Positions 11,301 through 21,303 of a DNA stretch of 64,000 nt are shown here, one piece after another. The position numbers were made by a program, and so were the translations under genes. Within the stretch, counting starts at the first letter, position 1. Every line of letters begins with the position of its first letter. Source of the DNA: Ignavibacteriales bacterium (GTDB lineage Bacteria; Bacteroidota; Ignavibacteria; Ignavibacteriales; Melioribacteraceae); the NCBI GenBank assembly GCA_020635285.1, contig JACKAB010000044.1:124001-188000 (forward strand), in the 5' to 3' direction. The notes beneath the pieces were generated by a model, which was given only the letters and a program-made list of their open reading frames with translations, was not told the DNA's origin and did no database searches.

Positions 11301-12100
11301 CTTTCACCATAAACAGTTTCACGAGTTTTTAGATAATCGTTGTAAACTTCCTTAATTTTTTTTGTGAACTTTCCTTCTTCAAATCCAACTTCATCAATTT
11401 TAGTTAAGAATGTTGTATGCCGGCAATGATCTGACCAATAAGTATCTAAAATTCTCATTTCAGTTAATGTAGGATCTCTTTTTTCATCGTCCCGAAAGTA
11501 ATTTTGACAAAATTGTAAATCGGCTAAATCCATTGCTAGAGCTAACTTTTTTAATAATTCAGTTAATTCCGCAGTATTCATTTCTGTGAAATTATTAATT
11601 ATTTCCACATCGGGTGGAGAAGGGAAATCATCTTTTAGAGTTTTTGGTTTTGCTAAAGAAGAGATGTGGGAATCAACTGGATTTATAATATAGTTTTGAA
11701 TTTTACTGAATTCTTCATCAGAAATATTTCCTGAAATAATTATAACCTTTGAATTTTTGATAACTGGTCTATCTTGCTGAGTTAGAACTTGGATACATTG
11801 AGCAGCGGAATCAGCCCTTTGATCATATTGACCCGGCAAATATTCAACAGCAAAAAATCTTTCATTTTCTTTGATATCAAGTTCTTCATCATATACTAAA
11901 TCAACCGGCGGTTCAGAAAAAATAGTTGTTCTCGCTTGCTTATAAATTTCTTCAGAGATTCCTTCAATATCGTACTTGTAAATAATTCTTACTTTATCAA
12001 TTGTTGTTATCCTAAGATGTTCATTAATTTCAATAAACAAACTATTTGCTTCAACATCAAATCCAGGTTTCTTTTCTACAAATATTCTTCTTACACTCAT
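8357..12100 (-). CDS. purL: Phosphoribosylformylglycinamidine synthase, large single-chain type
   Basis: The fourth step of purine synthesis: FGAR + glutamine + ATP to FGAM. At 1247 residues it has synthetase and glutaminase in one chain. The N-terminus MSVRRIFVEKKPGF and overall length resemble the clade common in Clostridia and Bacteroidetes (TIGR01857-like) rather than the proteobacterial 1295-residue form. Visible are the ATP-binding AIRS-type segments (NETHNHPTEIEPFGGAAT, GRDGCGGATGSSKA, FGAGGVSVAIGELADGL), the second AIRS half (IGGKDSMSGSF) and the C-terminal class I glutaminase with its nucleophile in LGVCNGFQAL and the GGFSAGDE loop. The reading frame is intact over 3.7 kb, in contrast to most long genes nearby. 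It lies 145 bases downstream of the add/epimerase run on the same strand. Confidence 0.97.
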   Translation of the reverse strand: MSVRRIFVEKKPGFDVEANSLFIEINEHLRITTIDKVRIIYKYDIEGISEEIYKQARTTIFSEPPVDLVYDEELDIKENERFFAVEYLPGQYDQRADSAAQCIQVLTQQDRPVIKNSKVIIISGNISDEEFSKIQNYIINPVDSHISSLAKPKTLKDDFPSPPDVEIINNFTEMNTAELTELLKKLALAMDLADLQFCQNYFRDDEKRDPTLTEMRILDTYWSDHCRHTTFLTKIDEVGFEEGKFTKKIKEVYNDYLKTRETVYGERINEKDICLMDIATIAMKDLKKKGKLPGLDLSEEINACSIEVKVDINGEDQDWLVMFKNETHNHPTEIEPFGGAATCLGGAIRDPLSGRAYVYQAMRVTGSGDPRIPIENTLEGKLPQRKITTEAAHGYSSYGNQIGLCTGLVDEIYHPGYVAKRMEIGAVIGATPKCNVVREKPKAGDVIILLGGKTGRDGCGGATGSSKAHDEDSIISCGAEVQKGNAPEERKIQRLFRNPNVTRMIKRCNDFGAGGVSVAIGELADGLEIYLDKVPKKYEGLDGTELAISESQERMACVVSAENEEAFKKAAAMENLEATTVAKVMEKPRMKMFWREKEIVNISREFLDSNGSVKHTNVKVSEPSSKIFFNEHKVNNIEAHWENILSDLNVCGKKGLVERFDNCVGAATVNYPFGGKYQSTPTENMIAKIPTLNEETTTGTIMSYGFDPNLSAWSPFHGAVYAVVDSIAKIIAGGGDFRSSWFSFQEYFERLGDIPQKWGKPFSALLGAFYAQQQLERAAIGGKDSMSGSFKDMDVPPTLVSFAVDTLNLNHTISPEFKEINSEVIYLPIELDENYLPKFDELKKLYIKISDQTKTGNIISMHTVGANGIAEAIIKMCFGNKIGFQFNSDFDTNKLFSPGFGGIIAELKQNSFSKNEAMHLGFTKDTNAINVGKTNINLDKAIEQWTKPLEDIFPTKIETKEIVPADYKYETKNIIVANHKFAKPNVLIPTFPGTNSEYDSAKAFNQAGGNSKILPIRNITPQLLDESIHELADQIKKSQIVMLPGGFSAGDEPEGSGKFMAAIFRNPLIKDAIMDLLKNRDGLMLGVCNGFQALIKLGLVPYGEICNIDENTPTLTFNKIGRHVSKIIYTKVVSNLSPWLSNVELGKIQAVPISHGVGRFVANEEWIKNLKLNGQIATQYVDFDGKPTMDIFFNPNSSYEAIEGITSPDGRVFGKMGHNERLGKFVGKNIPGDKEIKLFEAGVNYFR

Positions 12101-12244
12101 TTATTCTCCAAAAATTCAAATAAAATTAAGATGAAAAAAAATGTAATGAATTGGCAAATTCATTTTAAATGGGTAAATAAATTTAAGAAAAGTGTAAGTG
12201 AAATGTTCGATGGCTTTTTGGAAATTTAATAGAACCTAATTTTA

Positions 12245-13152
12245 TTAAGTATTGTTTAGTAAATCTAAAAGTGCTTCTTTTAAGTTGGGAAATATAAAAT
12301 TATATTCTGAATCAATTATTTTTTTTTGAACTTATTTTGCTTCCCTCTAAAATAACTTTAGACATTTCTCCAAATATCAGTTTTAGAATAAGGTTTGGCA
12401 CATTTGGCATAAAAAGGGTTTGTCCATTACTTCAGCCATAGTTTTGGCGAATTCATTATAATTGGAGAAAGAAGGAGCAACTGCATTATAAGCTCCTTTC
12501 ATACTTTCATCAGAAATGGATTTTGTAATAATACCAATCAAATCATCGATATGAATCCATGGTAAAAATTGTTTTCCAGAACCCAATGCTGAACCAAATC
12601 CTAATTTAGTTGGAAGAAGCATTTTTTAATGCTCCGCCTTTTTCAGATAGCACAACTCCAAATCTTAGTCTAACTGTTCTGACTCCAATATCTTCAAATT
12701 TAATAGCAGCATTTTCCCATTTGATGCAAACATCAGAAAAAAAATCATTTCCCGATGAGTCCGTTTCTTTATAAATTTTATCATTTGTTACTGCGCCATA
12801 ATAACCCGTTGCAGATGCGGAAATAAATGCTTTTAATTGGATTTTTTTTTCAGTCACTTTATTAAAAAGTAATTCTGCAGATTTAACTCGACTATTAATA
12901 ATTTCTTGTTTTTTCTTTCTCAGTCCAGCGCATATCGGCAATTCCGGCTCCAGCTAAATGAATAATATACTCAACTCCTTCAAATGCATCGTCTGCAACA
13001 AAATTATTATCAATATCCCACTTAAAAATATTTTTTTGTTTGGTCTGATTTATTTCTGGAAAGTAAAACTATCTGATGGTTATTTTTTTTAGGTATGGTA
13101 TTAATTCATTTCCAATTAAACCGGTACCTCCAGTAAGTAATATTTTACTCAT
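12245..13152 (-). CDS. TIGR01777-family NAD(P)-binding epimerase (frameshifted)
   Basis: An extended SDR of the YfcH/SulA-like family with an N-terminal Rossmann fold (MSKILLTGGTGLIGNELIPY, a GxxGxxG motif). Then come YIIHLAGAGIADMRWTEKKK, ISASATGYYG, VRLRFGVVLSEKGGALK and FLPWIHIDDLIGII, all typical of the family. The C-terminus NFIFPNLKEALLDLL ends at 12245. Frames break near 12310, 12400, 12610, 12930 and 13060, mainly in T or A runs. The ATG at 13152 overlaps the add stop by four bases (ATGA), so the two are translationally coupled. The substrate is unknown. A role in cell division inhibition has been proposed for relatives but is not evident here. Confidence 0.85.
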
Positions 13153-14186
13153 AATTTATCTTGATAATCATAATTATTAAAAAAATCATTCAATCCATTT
13201 ATCAATTCACTTTTTTCTTCCGTGTTAAGAAAAGTTGAATTGAAGGAATTTAATGTAAGCTTATACAAATCATCCTTTGATAAATCCAAAGCTTCGAAAA
13301 CAGCTTTGTAATTCTCATTCATATAACCACCAAAGTAGGCCGGGTCATCAGAATTAATTGTTGCAATTAAACCTTTATCCAACATTGTTTTTATTGGGTG
13401 ATTTTCAATTTTGTCAACATTTTTAAGACGGATGTTAGAGAGGGGACAGACCGTTAATGGAGTTTTATTTTTGACTAAAGTTTCAACTAACTTGTTATCA
13501 TTAAGAGATTTATTCCCATGATCAATTCTTGTTACGTTCAATAATTTCAATGCTTCCCAAACGTATTCAGCTGGACCTTCTTCACCAGCATGGGCAACAG
13601 TTATGAAGCCTTTATTTTTAGATTCGGCAAAAACATTTTTAAACTTTGATGGGGGATTTCCAAGTTCTGAAGAATCTAATCCAACTGCAGTAATTAAATG
13701 TTTAAACTCAAGTGATTGATTCAAAGTATTAAAGGCAGATTGTTCATCCAAATGCCGGAGAAAACTCATTATTAATTTTGATGAAATTCCAAACTCAGCT
13801 TTAGCCTTTTCCTGTGCACTTTTAATTCCATTAATAACAGTACCAAACTTAACTCCTCGGTCAGTATGCGTTTGAGGATCAAACATAATTTCTGTATGAA
13901 TCACATTCTCTGAATTTATCCTTGTAAAGTAAGCCAATGTTAAATCATAAAAATCTTCTTCAGTCAATAAAACATTGGCTCCGGCGTAATAAATATCTAA
14001 AAATTCTTGCAGATTATTAAACTCGTAAGCAGATTTTAATTCATCAACAGATTTATATTTTAGTTTAATCTTATTTCTGTCAGCAATTTTAAACATTAAC
14101 TCTGGTTCAAATGAACCTTCAATGTGCAAGTGCAATTCTGCTTTTGGCATTTGTTCAATAAAATCAATCAAGTTTGTTGAGTTCAT
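13149..14186 (-). CDS. add: Adenosine deaminase
   Basis: Hydrolytic deamination of adenosine (or 2'-deoxyadenosine) to inosine in purine salvage; a cytosolic zinc enzyme of the amidohydrolase superfamily. The 345-residue frame is intact. Metal and substrate residues are visible in order: KAELHLHIEGS (two zinc-binding His), VAHAGEEG (His and Glu), TRIDHGNKS (His) and NSDDPAYFGG (Asp). CPLSNIRL is also typical. Adenine deaminases of the same superfamily look similar, so adenine as substrate is an alternative. The gene begins 11 bases after the stop of the fused xanthine dehydrogenase and overlaps the next gene by four bases, placing purine deamination in the same run as purine hydroxylation. 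Confidence 0.9.
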   Translation of the reverse strand: MNSTNLIDFIEQMPKAELHLHIEGSFEPELMFKIADRNKIKLKYKSVDELKSAYEFNNLQEFLDIYYAGANVLLTEEDFYDLTLAYFTRINSENVIHTEIMFDPQTHTDRGVKFGTVINGIKSAQEKAKAEFGISSKLIMSFLRHLDEQSAFNTLNQSLEFKHLITAVGLDSSELGNPPSKFKNVFAESKNKGFITVAHAGEEGPAEYVWEALKLLNVTRIDHGNKSLNDNKLVETLVKNKTPLTVCPLSNIRLKNVDKIENHPIKTMLDKGLIATINSDDPAYFGGYMNENYKAVFEALDLSKDDLYKLTLNSFNSTFLNTEEKSELINGLNDFFNNYDYQDKL

Positions 14187-14197
14187 TTAAGTTCCAG

Positions 14198-16759
14198 TCA
14201 ATTATTTTTGGTTCTTTTCTTAATCGGCAATCTGTAATATCTGGTTTTGTCGTATTGATAAAAAGCATTTGCAACTGCCGCGGCTGTTGGTACTAAACCT
14301 ATTTCACCAACTCCTTTTTGCTCCATGAGGACCATTCGGATCTTCAACTTCAATTCCAATTACTTCAATATCCGGAGTTTCTTTAGCTCTTAAAACTCCC
14401 ATTTTTCTCAAACGTGTACTTTTCGGTCTGCCATTTTCCATTTCAACTTCTTCAGAAATTGCATAACCTAATCCCATATGAATAGAACCTTCTATCTGTC
14501 CTTCAAACAAAGTGGGATTAATTATTTTACCGGCATCATGTGCTGCAACTACTTTTTTCAATTTCGCCATCTTCATTTAATATTACAACTTGTGTTGCGT
14601 AACTATATGAATAGTGAGTAATAATTTCTTTTACTTCTTTGCCTGGTTTTGTTGTCCAATCACAAATCCAAATCCCGGTATAAGTTTTACCAATTAATTC
14701 TTCAAGAGATTTTGTCGATAAATCTTTTTTAATTCTTTACAAGTTTCCTGATTGAGTTACCGATAATTGAAGTTGCCCGCATGAAGCAGTCGTCATTCCG
14801 GAATAAGCTTCTTTTGATGTATCGACATGAACCTCAATAAAATTAGGATTAATACCGGTTTCATCAGTTAAGAATTGAACAGCCATTGTGTTTACCCCTT
14901 GTCCCATCTCTGTCCAACCATGATGAAGTAAGACCTTATCTTTTGCAATTATTTCAATCTTTACAATTCCGTCATCGGGCATTCCGTTTCCAATTCCAGT
15001 ATTTTTAATTCCACAAGCAATACCTGCATATTTTGATTTTTGAAAAATATCCTTTACAGCTAATAATGTTTCTTTTACTCCGGCACCTTTGTGTATAATT
15101 TGTCCGGTTGATGTTGCGTCTCCATTTTTAATTGCATTATCAAATCTGAATTGCCATCTATCGAATCCACCTTGTTCACATAAATCATCAATGCAGCTTT
15201 CAATTGCAAAAGTAACTTGATTAACTCCAAAACCGCGCATTGCTCCGCAAGGTAAATTATTTGTGTAAACTGCTTTGCTAATTACCTTTACAGTTGGGAT
15301 TGTATAAGCCCCGGTTGAATGTCCAGCAGCTCTTTCTAAAACTTTCATTCCCACAGACGCGTAAGCTCCGGTATCGCCAAGTATATCAGCTTCTAAATAG
15401 GTTAGCATACCATTTTTATTGCATCCCACTTCATATTTCATTCTAAGAGGATGACGTTTGGGATGCATTAAAATTGATTCATCTCTGGTAAGTGTAATTT
15501 TTACTGGTCGCTGCATTATGAAAGCACAAAGTGCGGCATGATGCTGAACAGACAAATCCTCTTTTCCGCCAAAACCTCCGCCATTAGGAACAAAATTACT
15601 CTTATTTTATCTTCAGTTAGATTCAGAACTTTAGCAATTTGTTTTCTGTCTTCATAAATACCTTGACCCTGAGAATAAATTGTAATCCCCCCATCTTGCG
15701 GAAGTGCTATTGCAGACTCCGGTTCCATAAAAGCATGTTCAATCATTTGAGTGTAATAAACACCAGAAGAAATATAATCCGAATTATTTTTTGCTAATTG
15801 TAATTCACCTCTATCAATAATCGTTTCAGAAAGTAAGTTTCCTTTTTCATGAATTAATGGTGCAGTGTTTTCTAAAGCTTTTTCCATATCCGTCAGTGGT
15901 TCATGTACATCATATTCTATCTCTATGAGTTTGGCTGCATTACGGGCAATATCTTGTGTCTCGGCAATAACAATTGCGATTGCATCACCTACATATCTAG
16001 TAGTTTCTCCAACTCCTATTAACATTGGCCAATCGTTCACAATCAATCCAGTATTCTTTTCCCCGGAATATCAGATTCAGTAAGAATATGAATTACTCCT
16101 TTTTCTCTTATTGCTTTGTCTAAGTTAATGCTTATCATTCTTGCCCTTGGGTGATCACTAAATCTTAAAGCAGAATATAGCATTCCATGAAATTTCATAT
16201 CATCAACAAAATCGGCTTGACCAAGAGTTAGTTTATCGGCATCATATTTAGGATAACGCTTCCCAACTTTTGCTTCAATATTTGATTTGTGAATTTCTTT
16301 GTTCTCTCTAATTGCTTCAGCGGCATATTTAATTGAGTCAATTATTTTAGTATATCCAGTGCATCTGCATAAATTTGGATTGAGAGCTTTTTTAATCTCA
16401 TCATCACTTGGATTTGGATTATTATCCAGTAAAACTTTAGATTGCATCACAATTCCCGGAGTACAGAATCCGCATTGTGTTCCGCCTTTTTCAACAAAGG
16501 CATTTGCAAAAACTTCTTGTTTATATTTTTCCAATCCTTCTATTGTTATTACATTTCCATTCTCGACCTTACTCATTGGTGTAACACATGAGAGAATGGC
16601 TTTTCCATTTAATTCAACGGTGCAAGCTCCGCAAGAGGCTTGAGGTGCACAACCATCTTTAGGAGAGGTTATTCCTTCAATATCACGCAAATATTTTAAT
16701 AATGATAATTCCGGCGAACCGTTATATTCTTTTTCTTTTCCATTTATTAAGAATTTCAT
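14198..16759 (-). CDS. xdhD: Fused [2Fe-2S]/molybdopterin xanthine dehydrogenase, XdhD/selenium-type (frameshifted)
   Basis: A molybdenum hydroxylase of about 854 residues. The N-terminal ferredoxin domain carries the plant-type cluster (CAPQASCGAC...C) and the second cluster (QCGFCTPG...NLCRCTGY). The molybdopterin subunit is fused directly, without an FAD domain: MLYSALRFSDHPRAR, GGKEDLSVQHHAA, GAMRGFGVNQ, TEMGQGVNTM and the catalytic Glu in AKGVGEIGLV. This arrangement is that of XdhD and TIGR03311-type selenium-dependent xanthine dehydrogenases. The start MKFLINGKEK is chosen because AAAGGAAA precedes it. Breaks lie near 16045, 15590, 14780, 14575 and 14325. ygfK lies just upstream, as in E. 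coli. Selenium dependence and exact substrate are inferred from context. Confidence 0.85.
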
Positions 16760-16809
16760 TAAAATTTCCTTTCCACTAAATCGCAAACAACATAATTGCA
16801 AATAAGCGG

Positions 16810-19800
16810 TTATTCTTTGAATACTGAATTGTTGATCAAACTTTTTAACAAATAAATCATCTCTGCCGCTTTATCTAATTTAATATTTTTTAGATTATTA
16901 TCTTTGGGCGTAATTTCAGTTATTTGAAAATTATTCTTATAAATTACTTTGCATATTGCTGATTCATAAATAAAAAATCATTTTCAATTAATAGCGATTC
17001 AATTTCCCCATTTGATTTAAATTTTATTTTATTGCTTCCTAAATGATAACAATTATCTTCGTTGTTAAAGCTATCTTCGGTTAAATAAAACTTTGGCTTT
17101 GTTATATAAGGCGCACCACTTGTCGGACAAAATGTATTACAATTCCCGCACTCGTTACAAAAATCACCAATATTAAAAATTTGGTTTGTCTGTTCTATAT
17201 TTAAATACTCTGAAATTTTGGATGTTAAAGAACCATTAATATTTATTTCATAAATGGGTATTTTTGCTATCTCGGCTTCGAAAGAAACGTTTGCAAAATT
17301 GGGACAAACACCAATGCAGATATTACAAATATCATTGCAGTATAAACATCTATCGGCTTCGTTTATAGCTTCAAAGTCGGTCATGTTTGGATGAACTAAA
17401 TTAAAATTATCACGTTTATCTAAACCTATCTCCGGCATTTTAATACCGTATTTTCTAATACTTTGCTTTTTTTGAAATTCAGCTAATGAAAGTTTTTGTT
17501 CCTTTTTTTTGTGAACAGCTAATTTAAATTCAGAATTAGCTATTTGCATTATTCTTTTTGCTGCTTCCTTACCATCTCCGATTGCATTTATTAATGAATC
17601 AGCACCACGAGTTGCATCACCACCTGCAAAAACATTTTTATATTGAGTTTCTCCATTTGAGTTGATTATTAATTTTTCATCTTCAAGAAAATCTAATATG
17701 GTATCCTGACCAATAGCGGTTATTATAGAATCAAACTTTATTGAGAACTCTGAATACTTTATCGGTATTGGTCTTCTTCTGCCGCTGTCATCCGGTTCGC
17801 CCAATTCCATTTTTATGCAAACTAGTTCAAGTTGCTTCCCATTTTGTTCAATTGATAGAGGAGCCGCTAATTCAAAAATATGAATTCCTTCATCTATTAA
17901 GGCTCTTATTTCCTAAGGATCCGCTGGCATCTCTGATATGGTTCTTCTGTAAACTACTGCAACATTTCCATCTTTCCCGACTAATCTATTTGAAGTTCTT
18001 GCGGCATCAACAGCAGAATTACCGCCTCCGATTATCGCAACCTTTTTGCCAAGATCAACTGTTTCATTCCTTCTTACCTTGGAGAGAAAAGTTAGTTGGT
18101 CGAAAACATTTTCGAAATCTTCACCATCAATATTAAGATTCTTTCCCTTCTGTGCGCCTATTCCAATGTATATATAATCGCTATTTTCGTGAATCTTAGT
18201 AAATAAATCTTTGTTAACATGATGACTAAAATGAAATTTCACACCAAGCGATTCTATAATATCAATATCATCTTTTAATTGTTTATCTGTAATTCTAAAA
18301 TGGGGGATTGAGTCGGATGCCATTCCACCCGCAAAAGATTTTGATTCATAAACCTCTACTTCATATCCTTCAAGAGCAAGAAAATATGCGCAGGATAATC
18401 CTGAAGGGCCGGCACCAAGTACAGATACTTTTATTCCATTATTTTCTTTTATGACTAAGTCTAGCTTACCTTCAAACATTTCTGAATTAAATCTTTTTAT
18501 CCCTCTTATTAAAAGAGAATTATCATAATTCATTTTTGTGCATTTTGTTTGACACAAATGATCACAAACATTTCCGGTAATGTTGGGCAAAGGATTATCT
18601 TGCAAAATAACTTTAAATGCTTTTTCAAAATCTCCATTCGCTGTATGATACATATACTCTGGAACATCTTGATCAACTGCGCATGCTTCTATACATGGGG
18701 CATGAATACAATCATAAGCAGTTAGTTCGCGTTTAGTTTTTATATTTTCATAGGGGAAAGCAGATTTGTGATATTGTTTTTGCTCAAGAACCGCAACCGC
18801 ATATTTCCTGAGATTGGTTAATCCAGCTTTATTCACATCATTTTTGTTAGCAACTTTTTTAATAAACTCATCAATAGATTTTACATCTAATTGTTTGAAG
18901 TTTTTATTCATCTCATTGAAATATTGAGTAAGTCTTAAATAGCCACCAGGTTTTAACAGATCAGAACAAACGGTTATTGGTTTCAAGTTGCAAGCCAAAG
19001 TATCGGAAACATTGAACGCATCAACTCCGGCAGAGAATGAAATATCAAGTTCACCTTTAAAATCACTTTGCAATTTTTCTGCAAGATTAATACTGATAGG
19101 ATGGAGAGCACGTCCGCTTGTGTAAACCATATTTTCTTTTTTTGGAAGCCAATTTGTTGAATTTAAAGATTCCAAAGTATTTGTGAGTTTTAATCCGAAC
19201 TCAACATTATTTTCTTTTGCACATTTTTGTAACGAGTTAATCATTGTGAGTGCATCTTCATATTTTAAGTCGTGCTCAAAAGCTTCATCTGGAACAGTAA
19301 CTTTATAGCCAAGTTTATTGTTCAGAATATATCTTAACCTTTCAGCGCCAAGCAAAGTTGGATTTAATTTAATTGTTGTATGAAGTTTTCTTTCTTCAAT
19401 TAAATATTTTCCAATTTTTTCAATTTCATCAGAAGGGCAGCCGTGCATTGTAGAAAGTGTAATGTTGTTTGAAATTTGATTTGGAATTTTGACTTTATAA
19501 ATCTCCGGTAAAATTTTGAAATGATTTCTAATTTATTTTCTTTCTCAATTTTACAATTATTCATCTTATCAAAAAACCATTGAACATTGGGTTTTAGAAT
19601 CCCATCTAAATTATAACCTACGCTCAGATTAAAAATAAAAACCCGACTCAATATCATCCCACCCAAATTTATGCTTTAGAAAATGAATTAAAATCCAAGC
19701 ATTCAAATATTCATCATAAGAATCTTTTATTTTTAACTCTTGCGACCATTCGCAATTGTAACCTTCATCTTCCATATCTATGCAAGGTTTTGTTACTTCA

Positions 19801-20075
19801 AGTTCATCAAGAGTTTGCACGGTCTTTAATTCAATGTATCTAGCTCCAACTAACCATGAGGCAATTATGTTATGCGCCATTTGTGTATGTGGACCAGCCG
19901 CAACTCCAAGAGGTGTTTCTAAAAGTTGACCATAACGCAACATTCTAAATGGATCGGTAGTTTTAGGAGTGAAGAGATTATCTTTATAAAGGCCAAAAAT
20001 TCTTTCATGTCGTTCTTCTTCAACTATCCACTTGTAAAGCCGTTCAATAGGAATTCTATAAAATTTATCGCTCAT
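16810..20075 (-). CDS. ygfK: YgfK-like Fe-S flavoprotein oxidoreductase (frameshifted, one internal stop)
   Basis: A large redox protein of about 1080 residues that travels with XdhD-type hydroxylases. The N-terminus (MSDKFYRIPIERLYKWI, TPLGVAAGPHTQMAHNII) is a dihydroorotate-dehydrogenase-like TIM barrel. The centre is a glutamate-synthase-beta-like module with FAD site VLGAGPSGLSCAYFLALEGY and NAD(P) site AIIGGGNSAVDAARTS. The C-terminus has two four-Cys clusters (CLYCNDICNICIGVC and CNECGNCNTFC). It probably carries electrons to or from the fused hydroxylase, in place of an FAD subunit. Frames break near 19650, 19440 and 16950. At 17913-17915 an amber TAG lies in frame within an otherwise conserved stretch (ADP-stop-EIRALIDEG). 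The name 'putative selenate reductase' used for this family is not supported by anything here. Confidence 0.85.
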
Positions 20076-20182
20076 GAAATTTTATTTATATTAATTATTA
20101 AATCAATTTAGAAATTATTAAAAATATGTGTAACTATCAGCAAGAATATTTAATTTGGTGTTAATCTAATTAGCTAAATAAA

Positions 20183-20520
20183 ATGACAAAAAATAAAAAA
20201 GCAAAGTTCGTCAAGTTTTCAATAATATTGAATTCTTTCATATTTATTCTTTCTGGAATAACATTTATTGGCAGCAACAAATTGTTATTCGGATTAATCA
20301 ATTGGTTGCCGGATCTTTTAATTTAATGTTGCTGCCTAGCTTAATGTCTCAAAAATTAAAAAACATATTTACTTATTTAGTGTATGTATTTAATATTATT
20401 GTGGCTATAACAATTTCTATAGACTATTTTGATATTGGTAAGAAATACATTCAATATGCTTGGATTTTTGTGGCTCTTTTTTCATTGTTTGCATTATTTA
20501 AATATCACAAAAAAAAGTAA
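20183..20520 (+). CDS. Small membrane protein of unknown function (one frameshift)
   Basis: About 112 residues with four likely membrane segments: SIILNSFIFILSGITFIG, LVAGSFNLMLLPSL, LVYVFNIIVAITISIDYF and YAWIFVALFSLFALF, ending in a Lys-rich KYHKKK tail. The ATG at 20183 is the first in frame with MTKNKKAKFVKF; the frame shifts once near 20290. I do not recognise the family. It is divergently oriented from ygfK with a 107-base gap that must hold both promoters. Confidence 0.55.
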
Positions 20521-20595
20521 ATCCAACACTACTTTAACTTGATTAATGCTTTTATTAAATGCACGCATCATTAACAATAACAATGGTTTTGTAAT

Positions 20596-21276
20596 TTGAT
20601 AATCAATAAGCTAAAATTATTTACTAGAAATCTAAATGAACAAAAAGAATTCTATAAGTTTATTTTGGAATTAGAATTATTAGAAGAAACCACAGATTCA
20701 TTTAGTGTGAAAGTAGGGGAGTCAATTCTTACATTTGTACAAGGCGATGATAATCCATTTTATCATTTTGCATTTAACATTCCTTCATTTCAAATCCATG
20801 AATCTTATGAGTGGATAAAACAAAAAATAGATACATTAACTTATGAAGGAAAAGATATAATCAGATTCGATAGTTGGAATGCTGAAGCCTTATATTTTTA
20901 TGATGCCGATAAGAATCTGGTTGAATTTATTGCCCGCAAAAATTTGAATTTAGTCTCACAAGAAAAGTTTTCTAAAGAAAATATTCTTTATATAAGTGAA
21001 ATAGGAATTCCTACTTTAGATATTAGTAAAGTCTTTAATACATTAAATAATGAATCTGGTTTGGAAATTTATGATGGAGATTTTGAAAGTTTTTGTGCAA
21101 TTGGAAATGAAACCGGACTTTTTATTGTAATGAATTATCTTGTTAAAAAATGGATGCCGACAATGGAAGAAGGCAAACCTAGTCCATTTGAAATTGTCTT
21201 TGATAATTCACATGGTGAAATCTTTACTTTGATTTATAAAAATGAAGAAATTAAAATTATTAAAGATGTAAGATAA
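20596..21276 (+). CDS. VOC-superfamily (glyoxalase/bleomycin-resistance-like) protein
   Basis: Begins MIINKLKLFTRNLNEQKEFY, the usual beta-alpha opening of a VOC module, and continues with HFAFNIP and a strand ending YFYDADKNLVEFIAR where the metal-binding Glu (NLVEF) of the family lies. The N-terminal half is a complete VOC module of about 120 residues. The C-terminal half (from about residue 130) repeats the fold weakly (EIGIPTLDISKVF), consistent with a two-module protein. The start is a TTG at 20596, since no ATG is available in frame; an indel just upstream could hide a better start. Substrate unknown. It is read with the Gfo/Idh gene 27 bases downstream. Confidence 0.75.
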   Translation: MIINKLKLFTRNLNEQKEFYKFILELELLEETTDSFSVKVGESILTFVQGDDNPFYHFAFNIPSFQIHESYEWIKQKIDTLTYEGKDIIRFDSWNAEALYFYDADKNLVEFIARKNLNLVSQEKFSKENILYISEIGIPTLDISKVFNTLNNESGLEIYDGDFESFCAIGNETGLFIVMNYLVKKWMPTMEEGKPSPFEIVFDNSHGEIFTLIYKNEEIKIIKDVR

Positions 21277-21303
21277 AATATCAATTAAAATTTAGAGAGA
21301 AAA

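Noticed and set aside
12101..12244. Plus-strand frame 11936-12229 as a small gene
   Set aside because: It starts inside purL on the opposite strand, has skewed composition and no ribosome site.
16299..16643. Plus-strand 114-residue frame
   Set aside because: Antisense to the iron-sulfur domain of the fused hydroxylase, whose Cys motifs are clear on the minus strand.
17913..17915. Amber read-through or pyrrolysine recoding in ygfK
   Set aside because: No pyl genes or recoding signals are visible, and a single-base error explains the stop better in such an error-rich sequence.
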